DNA of 13,918 nt from Dictyoglomaceae bacterium (GCA_028276205.1 JAPYWU010000017.1:1-13918), one strand, 5' to 3'. Numbered from the stretch's first letter, positions 1 to 7,496 are shown. The notes: generated by a model not told the origin, from the letters alone. Numbers and translations: made by a program.

Positions 1-875
1 TAAGAGATTTTCTTGATAGTAAGGGATTTGTTTTAGTTGATGCTCCCATATTGACACCATCCGCTTGTGAAGGAACAACTACATTATTTTCTCTTGATTA
101 TTTTGATCTTGGAAAAGCTTATCTTTCGCAGAGTGGACAGCTTTACATGGAATCTGCATGTATGGCACTTGGTAAAGTTTATTGTTTTGGTCCAGCATTT
201 AGAGCAGAAAAATCTAAAACAAGACGTCATCTTACAGAATTTTGGATGGTTGAGCCGGAGATGGCGTATTGGGATTGGCAAGATAATATGAATTTACAGG
301 AAGAATTGGTTAGTTATGTAGTTCAGAGAGTTTTAGAAAAAAGAAAGAGAGAACTTGAAATATTAGAGAGGGATACAAAACCCCTTGAAAATATAGTACC
401 GCCTTTTCCAAGAATTACTTACAGAGAGGCTATAGAAATACTTAAAAATAATGGTTTAAATGTGGAATATGGAGATGATTTTGGAGGCGATGAAGAAACA
501 ATAATTTCAAATCAATTTGATAAACCAGTATTTATTCATCATTATCCTGCTAAGATAAAACCATTTTATATGCAACCAGATCCAGAGAATCCCGATGAAG
601 TTTTGAATAATGACCTTTTAGCTCCTGAGGGATATGGAGAAATCATCGGTGGTAGTCAGAGAATACATGATCTAGAATTGTTAGAAGAAAAAATAAAAGA
701 ATACAATTTACCAAGAGAAGCCTTTGAATGGTATATAGATTTAAGGAGATATGGAAGTGTGCCTCATTCAGGTTTTGGCCTTGGTATAGAAAGAACAGTA
801 GCATGGATATGTGGTTTAAAACATGTAAGAGAAGCAATTCCATTCCCGAGAATGATATATAGAATTTATCCTTAG
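1..875 (+). CDS. asnS: Asparaginyl-tRNA synthetase, C-terminal catalytic part (5' truncated by window edge)
   Basis: Class II aminoacyl-tRNA synthetase that charges tRNA-Asn with Asn in the cytoplasm. The reading frame is open from base 3, giving about 290 residues ending at TAG 873-875. The first visible residues lead into ILTPSACEGTTTLF, a conserved part of the AsnRS core. Class II motif 2 (FRAEKSKTRRHLTEF, about bases 198-242) and motif 3 (GFGLGIER, bases 771-794) are intact, and the C-terminus ends in the family's usual FPRMIYRIYP. The EKSKTRRH form of motif 2 favours AsnRS over AspRS. Full proteins are around 430 residues, so roughly 140 residues, including the N-terminal OB-fold anticodon-binding domain, lie upstream of the window. 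A TTG at 51 is in frame but lies inside the conserved domain and is not the real start. A terminator follows 60 bases downstream, so asnS probably ends its own transcript. Confidence 0.96.
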   Translation, partial: RDFLDSKGFVLVDAPILTPSACEGTTTLFSLDYFDLGKAYLSQSGQLYMESACMALGKVYCFGPAFRAEKSKTRRHLTEFWMVEPEMAYWDWQDNMNLQEELVSYVVQRVLEKRKRELEILERDTKPLENIVPPFPRITYREAIEILKNNGLNVEYGDDFGGDEETIISNQFDKPVFIHHYPAKIKPFYMQPDPENPDEVLNNDLLAPEGYGEIIGGSQRIHDLELLEEKIKEYNLPREAFEWYIDLRRYGSVPHSGFGLGIERTVAWICGLKHVREAIPFPRMIYRIYP

Positions 876-892
876 TTTAAAAACATTTACAG

Positions 893-922
893 TTGACATA
901 AAATAAAAAGTTAAGTTATACT
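893..922 (+). promoter_or_regulatory. Candidate sigma-A promoter upstream of the importer operon
   Basis: A perfect -35 hexamer TTGACA (893-898) is followed after 18 bases by TATACT (917-922), which matches the -10 consensus at 5 of 6 positions. Transcription would start near 928-930, about 70 bases before the livJ start codon. The oddity is that the start would lie only a few bases before the terminator hairpin at 936. Either the transcript is attenuated, or the element is a chance match in AT-rich DNA. Seen: the two hexamers and spacing. Inferred: activity. Confidence 0.5.
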
Positions 923-935
923 TTTCAATACTTAG

Positions 936-972
936 AACAGGGATGTTCTTTAGAGAATATCCCTGTTTTTTT
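936..972 (+). terminator. Strong intrinsic terminator after asnS / before livJ
   Basis: AACAGGGAT (936-944) pairs perfectly with ATCCCTGTT (959-967). The stem continues through a G-U pair (945/958) and four more pairs (946-949 with 954-957), closing on the tetraloop TTAG (950-953). This gives 14 pairs, followed directly by a run of seven T (966-972). It is a textbook Rho-independent terminator. Its simplest job is to end the asnS transcript. It also lies between the candidate promoter at 893-922 and livJ, so it could attenuate the importer operon. Confidence 0.88.
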
Positions 973-999
973 ATAAATATACTTTAGGGAGGTGAAGGG

Positions 1000-2130
1000 A
1001 TGAAGCGTTTAGCAAAACTTTTCCTAATCTCTGTGGTTTCAATTTTTCTTTTAGTATTGCCATTACAAGCAGCAGGAACCATAAAAATCGGTGCTATATT
1101 CCCAATTACTGGTCCATTGGCTACTTTTGGTACATCTTGTGCAAATGGAGCAAAAATGGCTATTGAGGAGGTTAATTTAAGAGGAGGAGTATTAGGAAGT
1201 AAGATTGAACTTCTCGTTGAAGATGACCAGTACAAACCAGAAGAGGCAGCAAATGCTGCTAAAAAGCTTATTGAAAGAGATAAAGTTGTGGCTCTAATTG
1301 CAGAAGTAACAAGTTCTGTTACTTTAGTAGTTGCGCCTATTGCTCAACAATCTAAAATAGTACTTTTGACTCCAACCGCAACAAATCCAAAAGTAACACA
1401 AGTTGGAGATTATATCTTTAGAGCATGCTTTATTGATGATTTCCAAGGAGAAGTAATGGCAAACTTTGTCTATAAAAACTTAAAATTAAAGACTGCAGCC
1501 ATACTTACTGCTGTAACAAGTGATTATAGTAAAGGACTTGCCCAATTCTTTAAACAGAAATATACTGCTCTTGGCGGTAAGATAGTAGCTGAAGAATCAT
1601 ATTCTGAGGGAGATTCTGACTTCAGAGCTCAATTAACTAAAATCAAGGCAGCAAAGCCAGAATTCGTATATGTACCAGGATATTATGCTGATGTAGGTCC
1701 TATCCTTCTTCAAGCAAGAGAGCTTGGAATAACAGTTCCATTTGGTGGTGGAGATGGTTGGGATTCTCCTGTACTTCTTCAAACAGCAGGAAAAGCAGCT
1801 GAAGGATGTTTCTTCAGTAACCATTACAGTCCTGATTCAAAAGAACTTGTAGTACAAACTTTTGTAAAGAATTATCAAAAGAAGTATGGAACAACACCAG
1901 ATGCTTTAGCTGCTCTTGCTTATGATGCAGCTAAACTATTAGTAGATGCTATTAACAGAGCAGGTAGTACAGATTCTTCAAAGATAAGAGATGCTCTTGC
2001 AGCTACAAAAGGATTCAGAGGAGTAACAGGAGTAATAACTTTTGATGCAAATAGAAATCCAATTAAAAGTGCAGTTATAATTGAGATTAAAGGTGGAAAA
2101 CAAGTTTATAGGGCTACAGTGAAACCATAA
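1000..2130 (+). CDS. livJ: Branched-chain amino acid-type ABC transporter, periplasmic substrate-binding protein
   Basis: 376-residue type I periplasmic binding protein (Peripla_BP_6 / LivJ-LivK family) that captures substrate and delivers it to the LivHM channel. A signal peptide is clear: MKRLAK, a hydrophobic stretch at residues 7-20, then LPLQAA, with likely cleavage after residue 24 or 25. No Cys follows the hydrophobic core, so this is not a lipoprotein. The mature N-terminus IKIGAIFPITGPLATFG (from residue 28) and the LTPTATNP segment are typical of the family. The start is ATG 1000, with a strong Shine-Dalgarno AGGGAGGTGA at 986-995. It is the first gene of the importer operon and is followed by a perfect hairpin at 2143-2170, which probably allows more binding protein than permease. 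The family also includes binders of aromatic acids, amides and urea, so Leu/Ile/Val specificity is inferred from gene context only. Confidence 0.93.
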   Translation: MKRLAKLFLISVVSIFLLVLPLQAAGTIKIGAIFPITGPLATFGTSCANGAKMAIEEVNLRGGVLGSKIELLVEDDQYKPEEAANAAKKLIERDKVVALIAEVTSSVTLVVAPIAQQSKIVLLTPTATNPKVTQVGDYIFRACFIDDFQGEVMANFVYKNLKLKTAAILTAVTSDYSKGLAQFFKQKYTALGGKIVAEESYSEGDSDFRAQLTKIKAAKPEFVYVPGYYADVGPILLQARELGITVPFGGGDGWDSPVLLQTAGKAAEGCFFSNHYSPDSKELVVQTFVKNYQKKYGTTPDALAALAYDAAKLLVDAINRAGSTDSSKIRDALAATKGFRGVTGVITFDANRNPIKSAVIIEIKGGKQVYRATVKP

Positions 2131-2142
2131 TAAGTTTTATAT

Positions 2143-2170
2143 AAGGGAGGTAGATTTACCTACCTCCCTT
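2143..2170 (+). other. Perfect intercistronic hairpin after livJ (weak terminator or mRNA stabiliser)
   Basis: AAGGGAGGTAG (2143-2153) and CTACCTCCCTT (2160-2170) form an 11-bp perfect stem with loop ATTTAC. The bases that follow, CTTGTATAAT, do not make a U-tract, so termination should be weak at best. The position between the binding protein and the permease gene matches known ABC operons in which such structures protect the upstream mRNA from 3' exonucleases or cause partial termination, lowering downstream expression. The structure is seen; the role is inferred. Confidence 0.75.
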
Positions 2171-2215
2171 CTTGTATAATATAAAGGTTTTATCTTTAAA
2201 ATGGAGTGTGGGTAG

Positions 2216-3094
2216 ATGGTTGATATATTACAGCAGATAATAAATGGAATATCCTTAGGCAGTATATATGCCTTAATTGCTTTGGGTTATACCATGGTAT
2301 ATGGTATATTAAGACTTATTAATTTTGCTCATGGAGATATATTTATGGTAGGAGCCTTTATAGGTTATTTTGCTTTAGGTTCCTGGAATTTACCTTTTGC
2401 ATTAGGGCTTGTTATAGCTATGATAGGAGCAAGCGTCGTAGGTATGATTATAGAAAGATTTGCTTATAGACCTTTAAGGACTGCTCCAAGGATATCATTA
2501 TTGATAACAGCAATAGGTGTTTCATTTCTCTTGGAGAATTTAATGGTGCTTATAGTAGGGGCATCACCCCGATCTTTTCCCCAAAGTATTCCTGTGGATA
2601 TATACAATATAGGTGGACTTATATTAACTAATCGTCAAATTATAATTTTGTTAATATCTATTCTTCTTATGATACTTCTCCAATTTATTGTTATGAGAAC
2701 AAAGATAGGAAAAGCTATGAGGGCTGTTTCTCAAGATAAAGAAATGGCCTTGATGCTTGGAATAAATATTGATAGTGTTATCGCCTTTACTTTTGCTCTT
2801 GGATCTGCTTTAGCAGCTGCAGGTGGAGTACTTGTAGGATTATATTTTAATAAAATAGAACCTTATATGGGAGTTATGCCAGGTTTAAAAGCATTTGTAG
2901 CAGCTGTTTTAGGAGGTATTGGAATAATTCCAGGAGCTATGCTTGGAGGGTTTATTTTAGGGATAGCAGAAATTTTAGTTTCTGCCTTTATATCATCTAC
3001 TGTTAGAGATGCAGTTGCTTTTATAATCCTTATAATAATTCTTTTGGTTAGACCTTCAGGACTTTTAGGAAAATATATGAGGGAAAAGGTGTGA
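2216..3094 (+). CDS. livH: Branched-chain amino acid-type ABC transporter permease, LivH family
   Basis: 292-residue inner-membrane permease, one half of the LivHM translocation pore. The N-terminus carries the family hallmark GSIYALIALGYTMVYG and then LINFAHGD (residues about 15-41). Hydrophobic segments run through the whole protein. The cytoplasmic coupling loop near residues 161-181 (TKIGKAMRAVSQDKEMALML) would contact the ATPases, and the C-terminus has the typical VRPSGLLG. Length matches the usual roughly 290-300. The start is ATG 2216 with GGAG at 2203-2206; an in-frame ATG at 2201 is blocked by TAG at 2213, which fixes the start. It overlaps livM by one or four bases, which indicates translational coupling. 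Confidence 0.95.
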   Translation: MVDILQQIINGISLGSIYALIALGYTMVYGILRLINFAHGDIFMVGAFIGYFALGSWNLPFALGLVIAMIGASVVGMIIERFAYRPLRTAPRISLLITAIGVSFLLENLMVLIVGASPRSFPQSIPVDIYNIGGLILTNRQIIILLISILLMILLQFIVMRTKIGKAMRAVSQDKEMALMLGINIDSVIAFTFALGSALAAAGGVLVGLYFNKIEPYMGVMPGLKAFVAAVLGGIGIIPGAMLGGFILGIAEILVSAFISSTVRDAVAFIILIIILLVRPSGLLGKYMREKV

Positions 3095-4071
3095 TGAGAA
3101 GAAATCTTTTGACCTTAACAATATTAATATTAATATTATTTCTTTCTGTATTAAGTAAGAATTTAGACCCTTATATATATCAAATTTTAGTATTTTTCGG
3201 AATAAATTCTATTCTTGCAGTAAGTCTAAATTTGATAAATGGTTTTACAGGGCAATTCTCAATTGGACATGCTGGATTTATGGCAGCAGGAGGGTATTTT
3301 AGTGCAGCGTTAAGTGTCTATCAAGGAGAGAAATTATTAAATATATTAAGTTTTTTACCAAAAGATTTAGCACAAGGTGCTATATTTTTGGTTTTTCTTA
3401 TTCTTGGAGGATTGTTTTCTGCTATTTTAGGACTAATAATAGGTATTCCTACATTAAGACTTAAAGGAGATTATCTTGCTATAGCTACCTTGGGTTTTGG
3501 TGAGATTATTAGGGTTGCAATTTTAAATTTAGATGTGGTAGGAGGACCGAGAGGTTTTCCTGGTATACCAAAGCTTACAGATATTACTTGGGTTACTTTT
3601 TGGGCTTTTATAGCTGTTGTGGTTATATATAGAATTATAAATTCATCTCATGGTAGGGCAATCATATCTATAAGAGAAGATGAAACTGCTTCTGAGAGCA
3701 TGGGAATAAATACTACTTATTATAAAGTGCTTGCTTTTTCAATAGGTGCCTTTTTTGCTGGAATTGCAGGAGGACTTTTTGCCCATTACTTAATGATGTT
3801 GCATCCCAGCAGTTTTACTTTTATGAGATCTGTAGAAATATTACTCATGATTGTACTTGGAGGACTTGGTAGTATAACTGGATCTATTTTTGGGGCTTTC
3901 ATTTTAACTGTACTTCCTGAAGCACTAAGGGGTTTTGCACATTTGAGATTGATTATTTATTCTTTAACATTAATAATAATGATGCTTGTAAGACCTTCAG
4001 GGCTTATAGGTAATAGAGAGATTTCCTTTTACAGAATATTTAAATTCTTGAGAAGGAAAGGGATAAACTAA
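3091..4071 (+). CDS. livM: Branched-chain amino acid-type ABC transporter permease, LivM family
   Basis: 326-residue inner-membrane permease, partner of LivH. The family signature NGFTGQFSIGHAGFMAAG lies near residues 50-67. TLRLKGDYLAIATLGFGEIIR lies in the middle, and the coupling loop HGRAIISIREDETASESMG is near residues 186-204. The protein ends with VRPSGLIG followed by a short basic tail. Many hydrophobic segments are visible along its length. Start choice: GTG 3091 overlaps the livH stop by four bases (GTGA), while ATG 3094 overlaps it by one base. Both are in frame and differ by one residue. AGGG at 3080-3083 sits closer to the ideal distance for GTG, so I keep GTG, but ATG 3094 is equally defensible. 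The stop overlaps the livG start as TAATG. Confidence 0.94.
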   Translation: MMRRNLLTLTILILILFLSVLSKNLDPYIYQILVFFGINSILAVSLNLINGFTGQFSIGHAGFMAAGGYFSAALSVYQGEKLLNILSFLPKDLAQGAIFLVFLILGGLFSAILGLIIGIPTLRLKGDYLAIATLGFGEIIRVAILNLDVVGGPRGFPGIPKLTDITWVTFWAFIAVVVIYRIINSSHGRAIISIREDETASESMGINTTYYKVLAFSIGAFFAGIAGGLFAHYLMMLHPSSFTFMRSVEILLMIVLGGLGSITGSIFGAFILTVLPEALRGFAHLRLIIYSLTLIIMMLVRPSGLIGNREISFYRIFKFLRRKGIN

Positions 4072-4850
4072 TGGCTGTCTTAGAAGTGAAAAATCTATCT
4101 TGTGCCTTTGGTGGATTGATGGCGGTCTCAGATCTTTCCTTTGAAGTAGAGAAAAATGAGATTTTAGGGATAATTGGTCCAAATGGGGCAGGAAAAACTA
4201 CTGTCTTTAATCTTATAACTGGTTTTTATCTACCTATTAAAGGAAGTATTATATTTAATGGAAAAAATTTAGTAGGTATGAAACCCTATCAAATAACGAA
4301 GCTTGGAATAGCAAGAACATTTCAAAATCCAAGATTATTTAAAAAATTAACAGTTTTAGAAAATGTTATGATAGCTATGCATAAGGTTTATGAAGCATCT
4401 TTATTTGATGCCTTATTTTCTAATCGTAAATATATTCAACAAGAAAGTATTCAGAGGGACAAGGCTGAAGAGTACTTATATTTCTTTGGGCTCTACAAAA
4501 GAAAAGATGAAATTGCAGAAAATCTTCCTTATGGAGAACAGAGAAAACTTGAAATAGCAAGGGCAATGGCAACTAATCCTTCTCTATTACTTTTAGATGA
4601 GCCTGCAGCTGGTATGAATCTAAATGAGTCTCTTGAGCTTGTAAATTTGATAGCCACTATAAGAGAGAAATTTAATCTTACTATCTTAATTATTGAACAT
4701 CATATGGAAGTAGTGATGAATATATGTGAGAGAATAATTGTATTGGATTTTGGTATGAAGATTGCGGAAGGAAAACCTGAAGAAGTTAAAAATAATCCAA
4801 GAGTTATTGAGGCTTATTTAGGTAAGGAGGTAAAAGGTGTTATCCATTAA
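4071..4850 (+). CDS. livG: Branched-chain amino acid-type ABC transporter ATP-binding protein, LivG family
   Basis: 259-residue cytoplasmic ABC ATPase that powers import together with LivF. Walker A GPNGAGKT is at residues 36-43, the Q-loop Gln at 85 in ARTFQNPRLF, the signature LPYGEQR at 152-158, Walker B LLLLDE at 172-177 and the switch His at 210 (IIEHHMEVV). The C-terminal segment containing IEAYLG is typical of LivG. The signature has Pro at a position that is more often Ser in LSYG, a conservative family-level variation and not a sign of inactivity. Start ATG 4071 is preceded by the purine-rich AAGGAAAGGGA (4053-4063) and overlaps the livM stop by one base. It overlaps livF by 14 bases. 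Confidence 0.95.
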   Translation: MAVLEVKNLSCAFGGLMAVSDLSFEVEKNEILGIIGPNGAGKTTVFNLITGFYLPIKGSIIFNGKNLVGMKPYQITKLGIARTFQNPRLFKKLTVLENVMIAMHKVYEASLFDALFSNRKYIQQESIQRDKAEEYLYFFGLYKRKDEIAENLPYGEQRKLEIARAMATNPSLLLLDEPAAGMNLNESLELVNLIATIREKFNLTILIIEHHMEVVMNICERIIVLDFGMKIAEGKPEEVKNNPRVIEAYLGKEVKGVIH

Positions 4851-5541
4851 AGATCTACATGTTTATTATGGTGGTATTAAAGCCTTACAAGGTATAAATC
4901 TTGATGTGAAAGAAGGAGAAGTGGTTGCTCTTATTGGAGCCAATGGTGCAGGTAAAACAACCACTCTTCGTTCTATTTTTAGATTAACTCCAATAGTAAA
5001 AGGTGATATTTATTTTTATGAAATAAATCTTACTAAATTACCATCATATAAGATTGCTTCTCTTGGAATTGCTCATGTTCCTGAGGGGAGAAGGGTATTT
5101 CCTAATATGACTGTAAAAGAGAATTTAGAAATGGGTGCTTATCTTGTTAAAGATAAAAAGGTAATAGAAAAAAATTTAGAGTTTGTGTATAATCTTTTCC
5201 CTCGTCTTAAAGAAAGACAAAAACAATTGGCTGGAACATTAAGTGGTGGAGAGCAACAAATGCTTGCAATAGGTAGAGCTTTAATGTCTAACGCAAGACT
5301 TCTTTTGCTTGATGAGCCTTCTATGGGACTTGCTCCCTTACTTGTTCAAGAGATTTTTTCTGTATTGAAAAAGATAAATGAAGAAAAAATAACTCTCCTT
5401 CTTGTAGAACAAAATGCTAATATGGCCTTTTCCATTGCCCATAGGGTATACGTTATGGAAACAGGAAAGATTGTTCTTTCAGGACCAACAGAAGAAATTG
5501 CTAATAATGAGGCCGTTAAGAAAGCCTACTTAGGAGGTTGA
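4837..5541 (+). CDS. livF: Branched-chain amino acid-type ABC transporter ATP-binding protein, LivF family
   Basis: 234-residue ABC ATPase, second nucleotide-binding subunit of the importer. Walker A GANGAGKT is at residues 34-41, VPEGRRVFPNMTVKENL at 81-97, the signature LSGGEQQ at 135-141, Walker B LLLLDE at 155-160, and the protein ends in the typical AYLGG. The usual switch His is Gln192 in VEQNA; this is normal for LivF and means the pair has one canonical and one variant site. The start is GTG 4837, chosen because GGAGG (4826-4830) lies six bases upstream inside livG, and because the next residues LSIKDLHVYYGG align with the family N-terminus. Translation is probably coupled to livG. 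Confidence 0.95.
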   Translation: MLSIKDLHVYYGGIKALQGINLDVKEGEVVALIGANGAGKTTTLRSIFRLTPIVKGDIYFYEINLTKLPSYKIASLGIAHVPEGRRVFPNMTVKENLEMGAYLVKDKKVIEKNLEFVYNLFPRLKERQKQLAGTLSGGEQQMLAIGRALMSNARLLLLDEPSMGLAPLLVQEIFSVLKKINEEKITLLLVEQNANMAFSIAHRVYVMETGKIVLSGPTEEIANNEAVKKAYLGG

Positions 5542-5547
5542 TTTATT

Positions 5548-6189
5548 ATGCTTGTTAGAATGCGAATGACTAAAAATCCTATAAGTATATCTCCTGATAC
5601 CTCTATTTTAGAAGCATGGAAGATAATGCAAGAATCACAGGTAAGAAGATTACTTGTTATGGAAAAAGGAAAACTTGTAGGTATTGTAACGGAAAGAGAT
5701 TTAAGATCTGTATCACCATCTCAAGCAACTTCTTTAAGTATTTTTGAAATTAATTATCTTTTGGAGAAATTAAAGGTAAAAGATGCTATGACTCCTAATC
5801 CTATAACAGTAGATGCGGATGCTCCTATTGAGGAAGCTGCTTTAATCATGAGAGATAATAAGATAAGTGCTTTACCTGTTATAGAAAATGGAGAAGTTGT
5901 AGGAATAATAACAGAAAGTGATATTTTTAAGGCTTTTATAGAGATGCTTGGGGATGGTAAAAGGGGTTTAAGATATACATTAAGAATAAAGAATTCTCCT
6001 GGAGAAATAGCAAGAATTGTAAGTCTTATTGCTGAAAAAGGGATAAATATTATGAGTATGGCTACATTTCCCAGTGATTCTGAGAATTATGGTTTTTTAG
6101 TACTCAGATTAGAGACAGAAGATCTTGCATTAGTAAATGAGATATTTAGAAAAAATAATATTCCAGTTGAGCATATAAGAAAAATTTAA
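5548..6189 (+). CDS. CBS-CBS-ACT domain protein, AcuB-like, at the end of the liv operon
   Basis: 213-residue soluble protein with a tandem CBS pair (about residues 7-55 and 79-130) and a C-terminal ACT domain (about 141-205, with SPGEIARIVSLIAEKGIN as its first strand-helix). Residues 1-15 and 77-90 show the CBS-type MTKNPISISP and MTPNPITVDA starts, and VGIVTERDL and VGIITESDI close each repeat. The linker IFEINYLLEKLKVKDAM is like that of AcuB proteins. CBS pairs bind adenine nucleotides and ACT domains usually bind amino acids. It starts six bases after livF, with SD AGGAGGTTG at 5532-5540, so it belongs to the importer operon. I infer an allosteric sensor for import or amino acid metabolism; no catalytic motif is visible. 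An acetate/acetoin-related role, by analogy with AcuB and from the next gene, ackA, is the alternative. Confidence 0.85.
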   Translation: MLVRMRMTKNPISISPDTSILEAWKIMQESQVRRLLVMEKGKLVGIVTERDLRSVSPSQATSLSIFEINYLLEKLKVKDAMTPNPITVDADAPIEEAALIMRDNKISALPVIENGEVVGIITESDIFKAFIEMLGDGKRGLRYTLRIKNSPGEIARIVSLIAEKGINIMSMATFPSDSENYGFLVLRLETEDLALVNEIFRKNNIPVEHIRKI

Positions 6190-6215
6190 AAAAATATTAA
6201 CATCTTTTATAAATC

Positions 6216-6244
6216 TTGTGAAACATTCCTTGCTATAGTATAAT
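6216..6244 (+). promoter_or_regulatory. Sigma-A-like promoter for the ackA-fab-rnc-smc run
   Basis: A consensus TATAAT (6239-6244) lies 17 bases after TTGTGA (6216-6221, 4 of 6 matches to TTGACA). Transcription would start near 6251, about 30 bases before the ackA start codon. This 92-base gap is the only sizeable break between the importer operon and the housekeeping run. I see no terminator hairpin in it, so some readthrough from the liv operon is also possible. Confidence 0.68.
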
Positions 6245-6281
6245 TACGTGGATAAATTTCAAGGTAGAAAAGGAGGTAGCT

Positions 6282-7481
6282 ATGAAAGTACTTGTTTTAA
6301 ACTGTGGAAGTTCATCGGTGAAGTATCAAGTTTTTGATATGAAAGATGAGAGTGTATTAGCGAAGGGGCTTGCTGAAAGGATAGGGCTTGATGGTTCAAG
6401 AATTATATATCAAAGAGGATTAGAGTCTAAAAAGGTGTTTGAAATACCATTACCAACCCATAGGAAGGCGATAGAAGAGATATTTAAATTATTAGTAGAC
6501 AAGAATGATGGAATTTTGAACTCTCTTGATGAGATTGGGGCTGTAGGTCATAGGGTTGTACATGGTGGAGAAAGCTTTTTTGAGGCTACCTTAGTAACCC
6601 CTGAAGCTTATAAGAGATTAAAAGAATGTGAAAACTTAGCTCCTCTTCACAATCCCTATAATATACAAGGTGTTGAAGCATGTACTTCTTTGATACCAGA
6701 AGCTCCACAAGTTTTAGTATTTGATACTGCTTTTCATCAAACTATGCCAAAGGAAGCATATATTTACGCCCTTCCTTATGAATGGTATGAAAAATACAGA
6801 ATTAGAAGATATGGTTTTCATGGTACTTCTCATTATTATGTCTCAAGGAGAGTTGCTCAATTAATTGGAAAACCTGTAGAAGACTTGAAGATAATTTCTT
6901 GCCATCTTGGAAATGGAGCAAGTATTACCGCTATTAAAAATGGCAAATCAATAGATACCAGTATGGGATATACTCCATTAGAAGGACTGGTTATGGGAAC
7001 AAGATGTGGTGATATTGATCCTGCTATACCCCTCATTATGATGGAGAAGGAAAATATATCTCCAAAAGAGATGGATAACATTCTTAATAAAAAAAGTGGT
7101 ATTTTAGGTATTTCCGGAGTGAGTAGTGATTTTAGAGATGTGGGAGAGGCTGCTGAAAAAGGTAATGAAAGAGCATTGTTAGCATTAAAAGTTTTTGCTT
7201 ATAGAATTAAAAAGTATATTGGTGCCTATTATGCTATATTAGGTGGACTTGATGCTTTAATTTTTACTGCTGGAGTTGGTGAAAGAGGACCATTAGAGAG
7301 GAGTTTAATATGTGAAGGTTTAGAGCATCTTGGTATAAAAATTGATCCTGAGAAAAATAAAGTAAAAGGTGAGGAATTAAAGATAAGTACTCCTGATTCA
7401 AAAGTGGAGGTATGGGTAATACCAACTAATGAGGAGTTAATGATTGCAAGAGAAACAGTTAAAATTGTAGGTAATAGATAA
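6282..7481 (+). CDS. ackA: Acetate kinase
   Basis: 399-residue cytoplasmic acetate kinase (acetyl phosphate + ADP to acetate + ATP), the ATP-yielding last step of acetate fermentation. Family blocks are complete: NCGSSSVKYQVF (from N7), GHRVVHGGE with R91, LAPLHNP with H123, VFDTAFHQTMP with D148, YGFHGTSH with H180, HLGNGAS, DTSMGYTPLEG, MGTRCGDIDP with R241, and PTNEE with E384. These catalytic positions have the same numbering as in the well-studied Methanosarcina thermophila enzyme. Length is normal. Start ATG 6282 follows a strong SD AGGAGGTAG (6271-6279). The usual partner pta (phosphotransacetylase) is not in this window. It is the first gene of a long run leading into the fatty acid genes. 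Confidence 0.97.
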   Translation: MKVLVLNCGSSSVKYQVFDMKDESVLAKGLAERIGLDGSRIIYQRGLESKKVFEIPLPTHRKAIEEIFKLLVDKNDGILNSLDEIGAVGHRVVHGGESFFEATLVTPEAYKRLKECENLAPLHNPYNIQGVEACTSLIPEAPQVLVFDTAFHQTMPKEAYIYALPYEWYEKYRIRRYGFHGTSHYYVSRRVAQLIGKPVEDLKIISCHLGNGASITAIKNGKSIDTSMGYTPLEGLVMGTRCGDIDPAIPLIMMEKENISPKEMDNILNKKSGILGISGVSSDFRDVGEAAEKGNERALLALKVFAYRIKKYIGAYYAILGGLDALIFTAGVGERGPLERSLICEGLEHLGIKIDPEKNKVKGEELKISTPDSKVEVWVIPTNEELMIARETVKIVGNR

Positions 7482-7496
7482 AAAGAAGGTGATATT

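Noticed and set aside
51..53. TTG at 51 as the start of asnS
   Set aside because: The frame is open and clearly homologous upstream to base 3, and the TTG lies within the catalytic core, so the gene simply begins outside the window.
984..1235. Minus-strand open frame opposite livJ, and similar short antisense frames elsewhere (for example 643-843, 6857-7081, 8997-9209)
   Set aside because: All are shadows of strongly conserved plus-strand genes, with no ribosome site or family resemblance.
2175..2180. Perfect TATAAT just after the livJ hairpin, a possible livH promoter
   Set aside because: No acceptable -35 hexamer lies 15-19 bases upstream; those positions fall inside the hairpin. Such hexamers are expected by chance in AT-rich spacers. 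A weak promoter cannot be fully excluded.
2201..2215. Upstream ATG at 2201 in frame with livH
   Set aside because: It is followed by TAG at 2213 after four codons; a functional micro-leader peptide is not supported by anything else.
3010..4015. Similar DNA around the VRPSGL codons near the ends of livH and livM, a possible repeat
   Set aside because: It reflects the common ancestry of the two permease families at a conserved C-terminal motif, not a mobile or recombinogenic repeat.
5407..5421. LivF lacks the switch-loop His (VEQNA instead of an EH motif), suggesting a defective ATPase
   Set aside because: Gln at this position is the normal state in LivF-family proteins, and LivG carries the canonical His.
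6190..6281. Search for a terminator or riboswitch between the CBS-ACT gene and ackA
   Set aside because: Only a promoter and SD are visible; no stable hairpin or conserved aptamer-like pattern could be found by eye.
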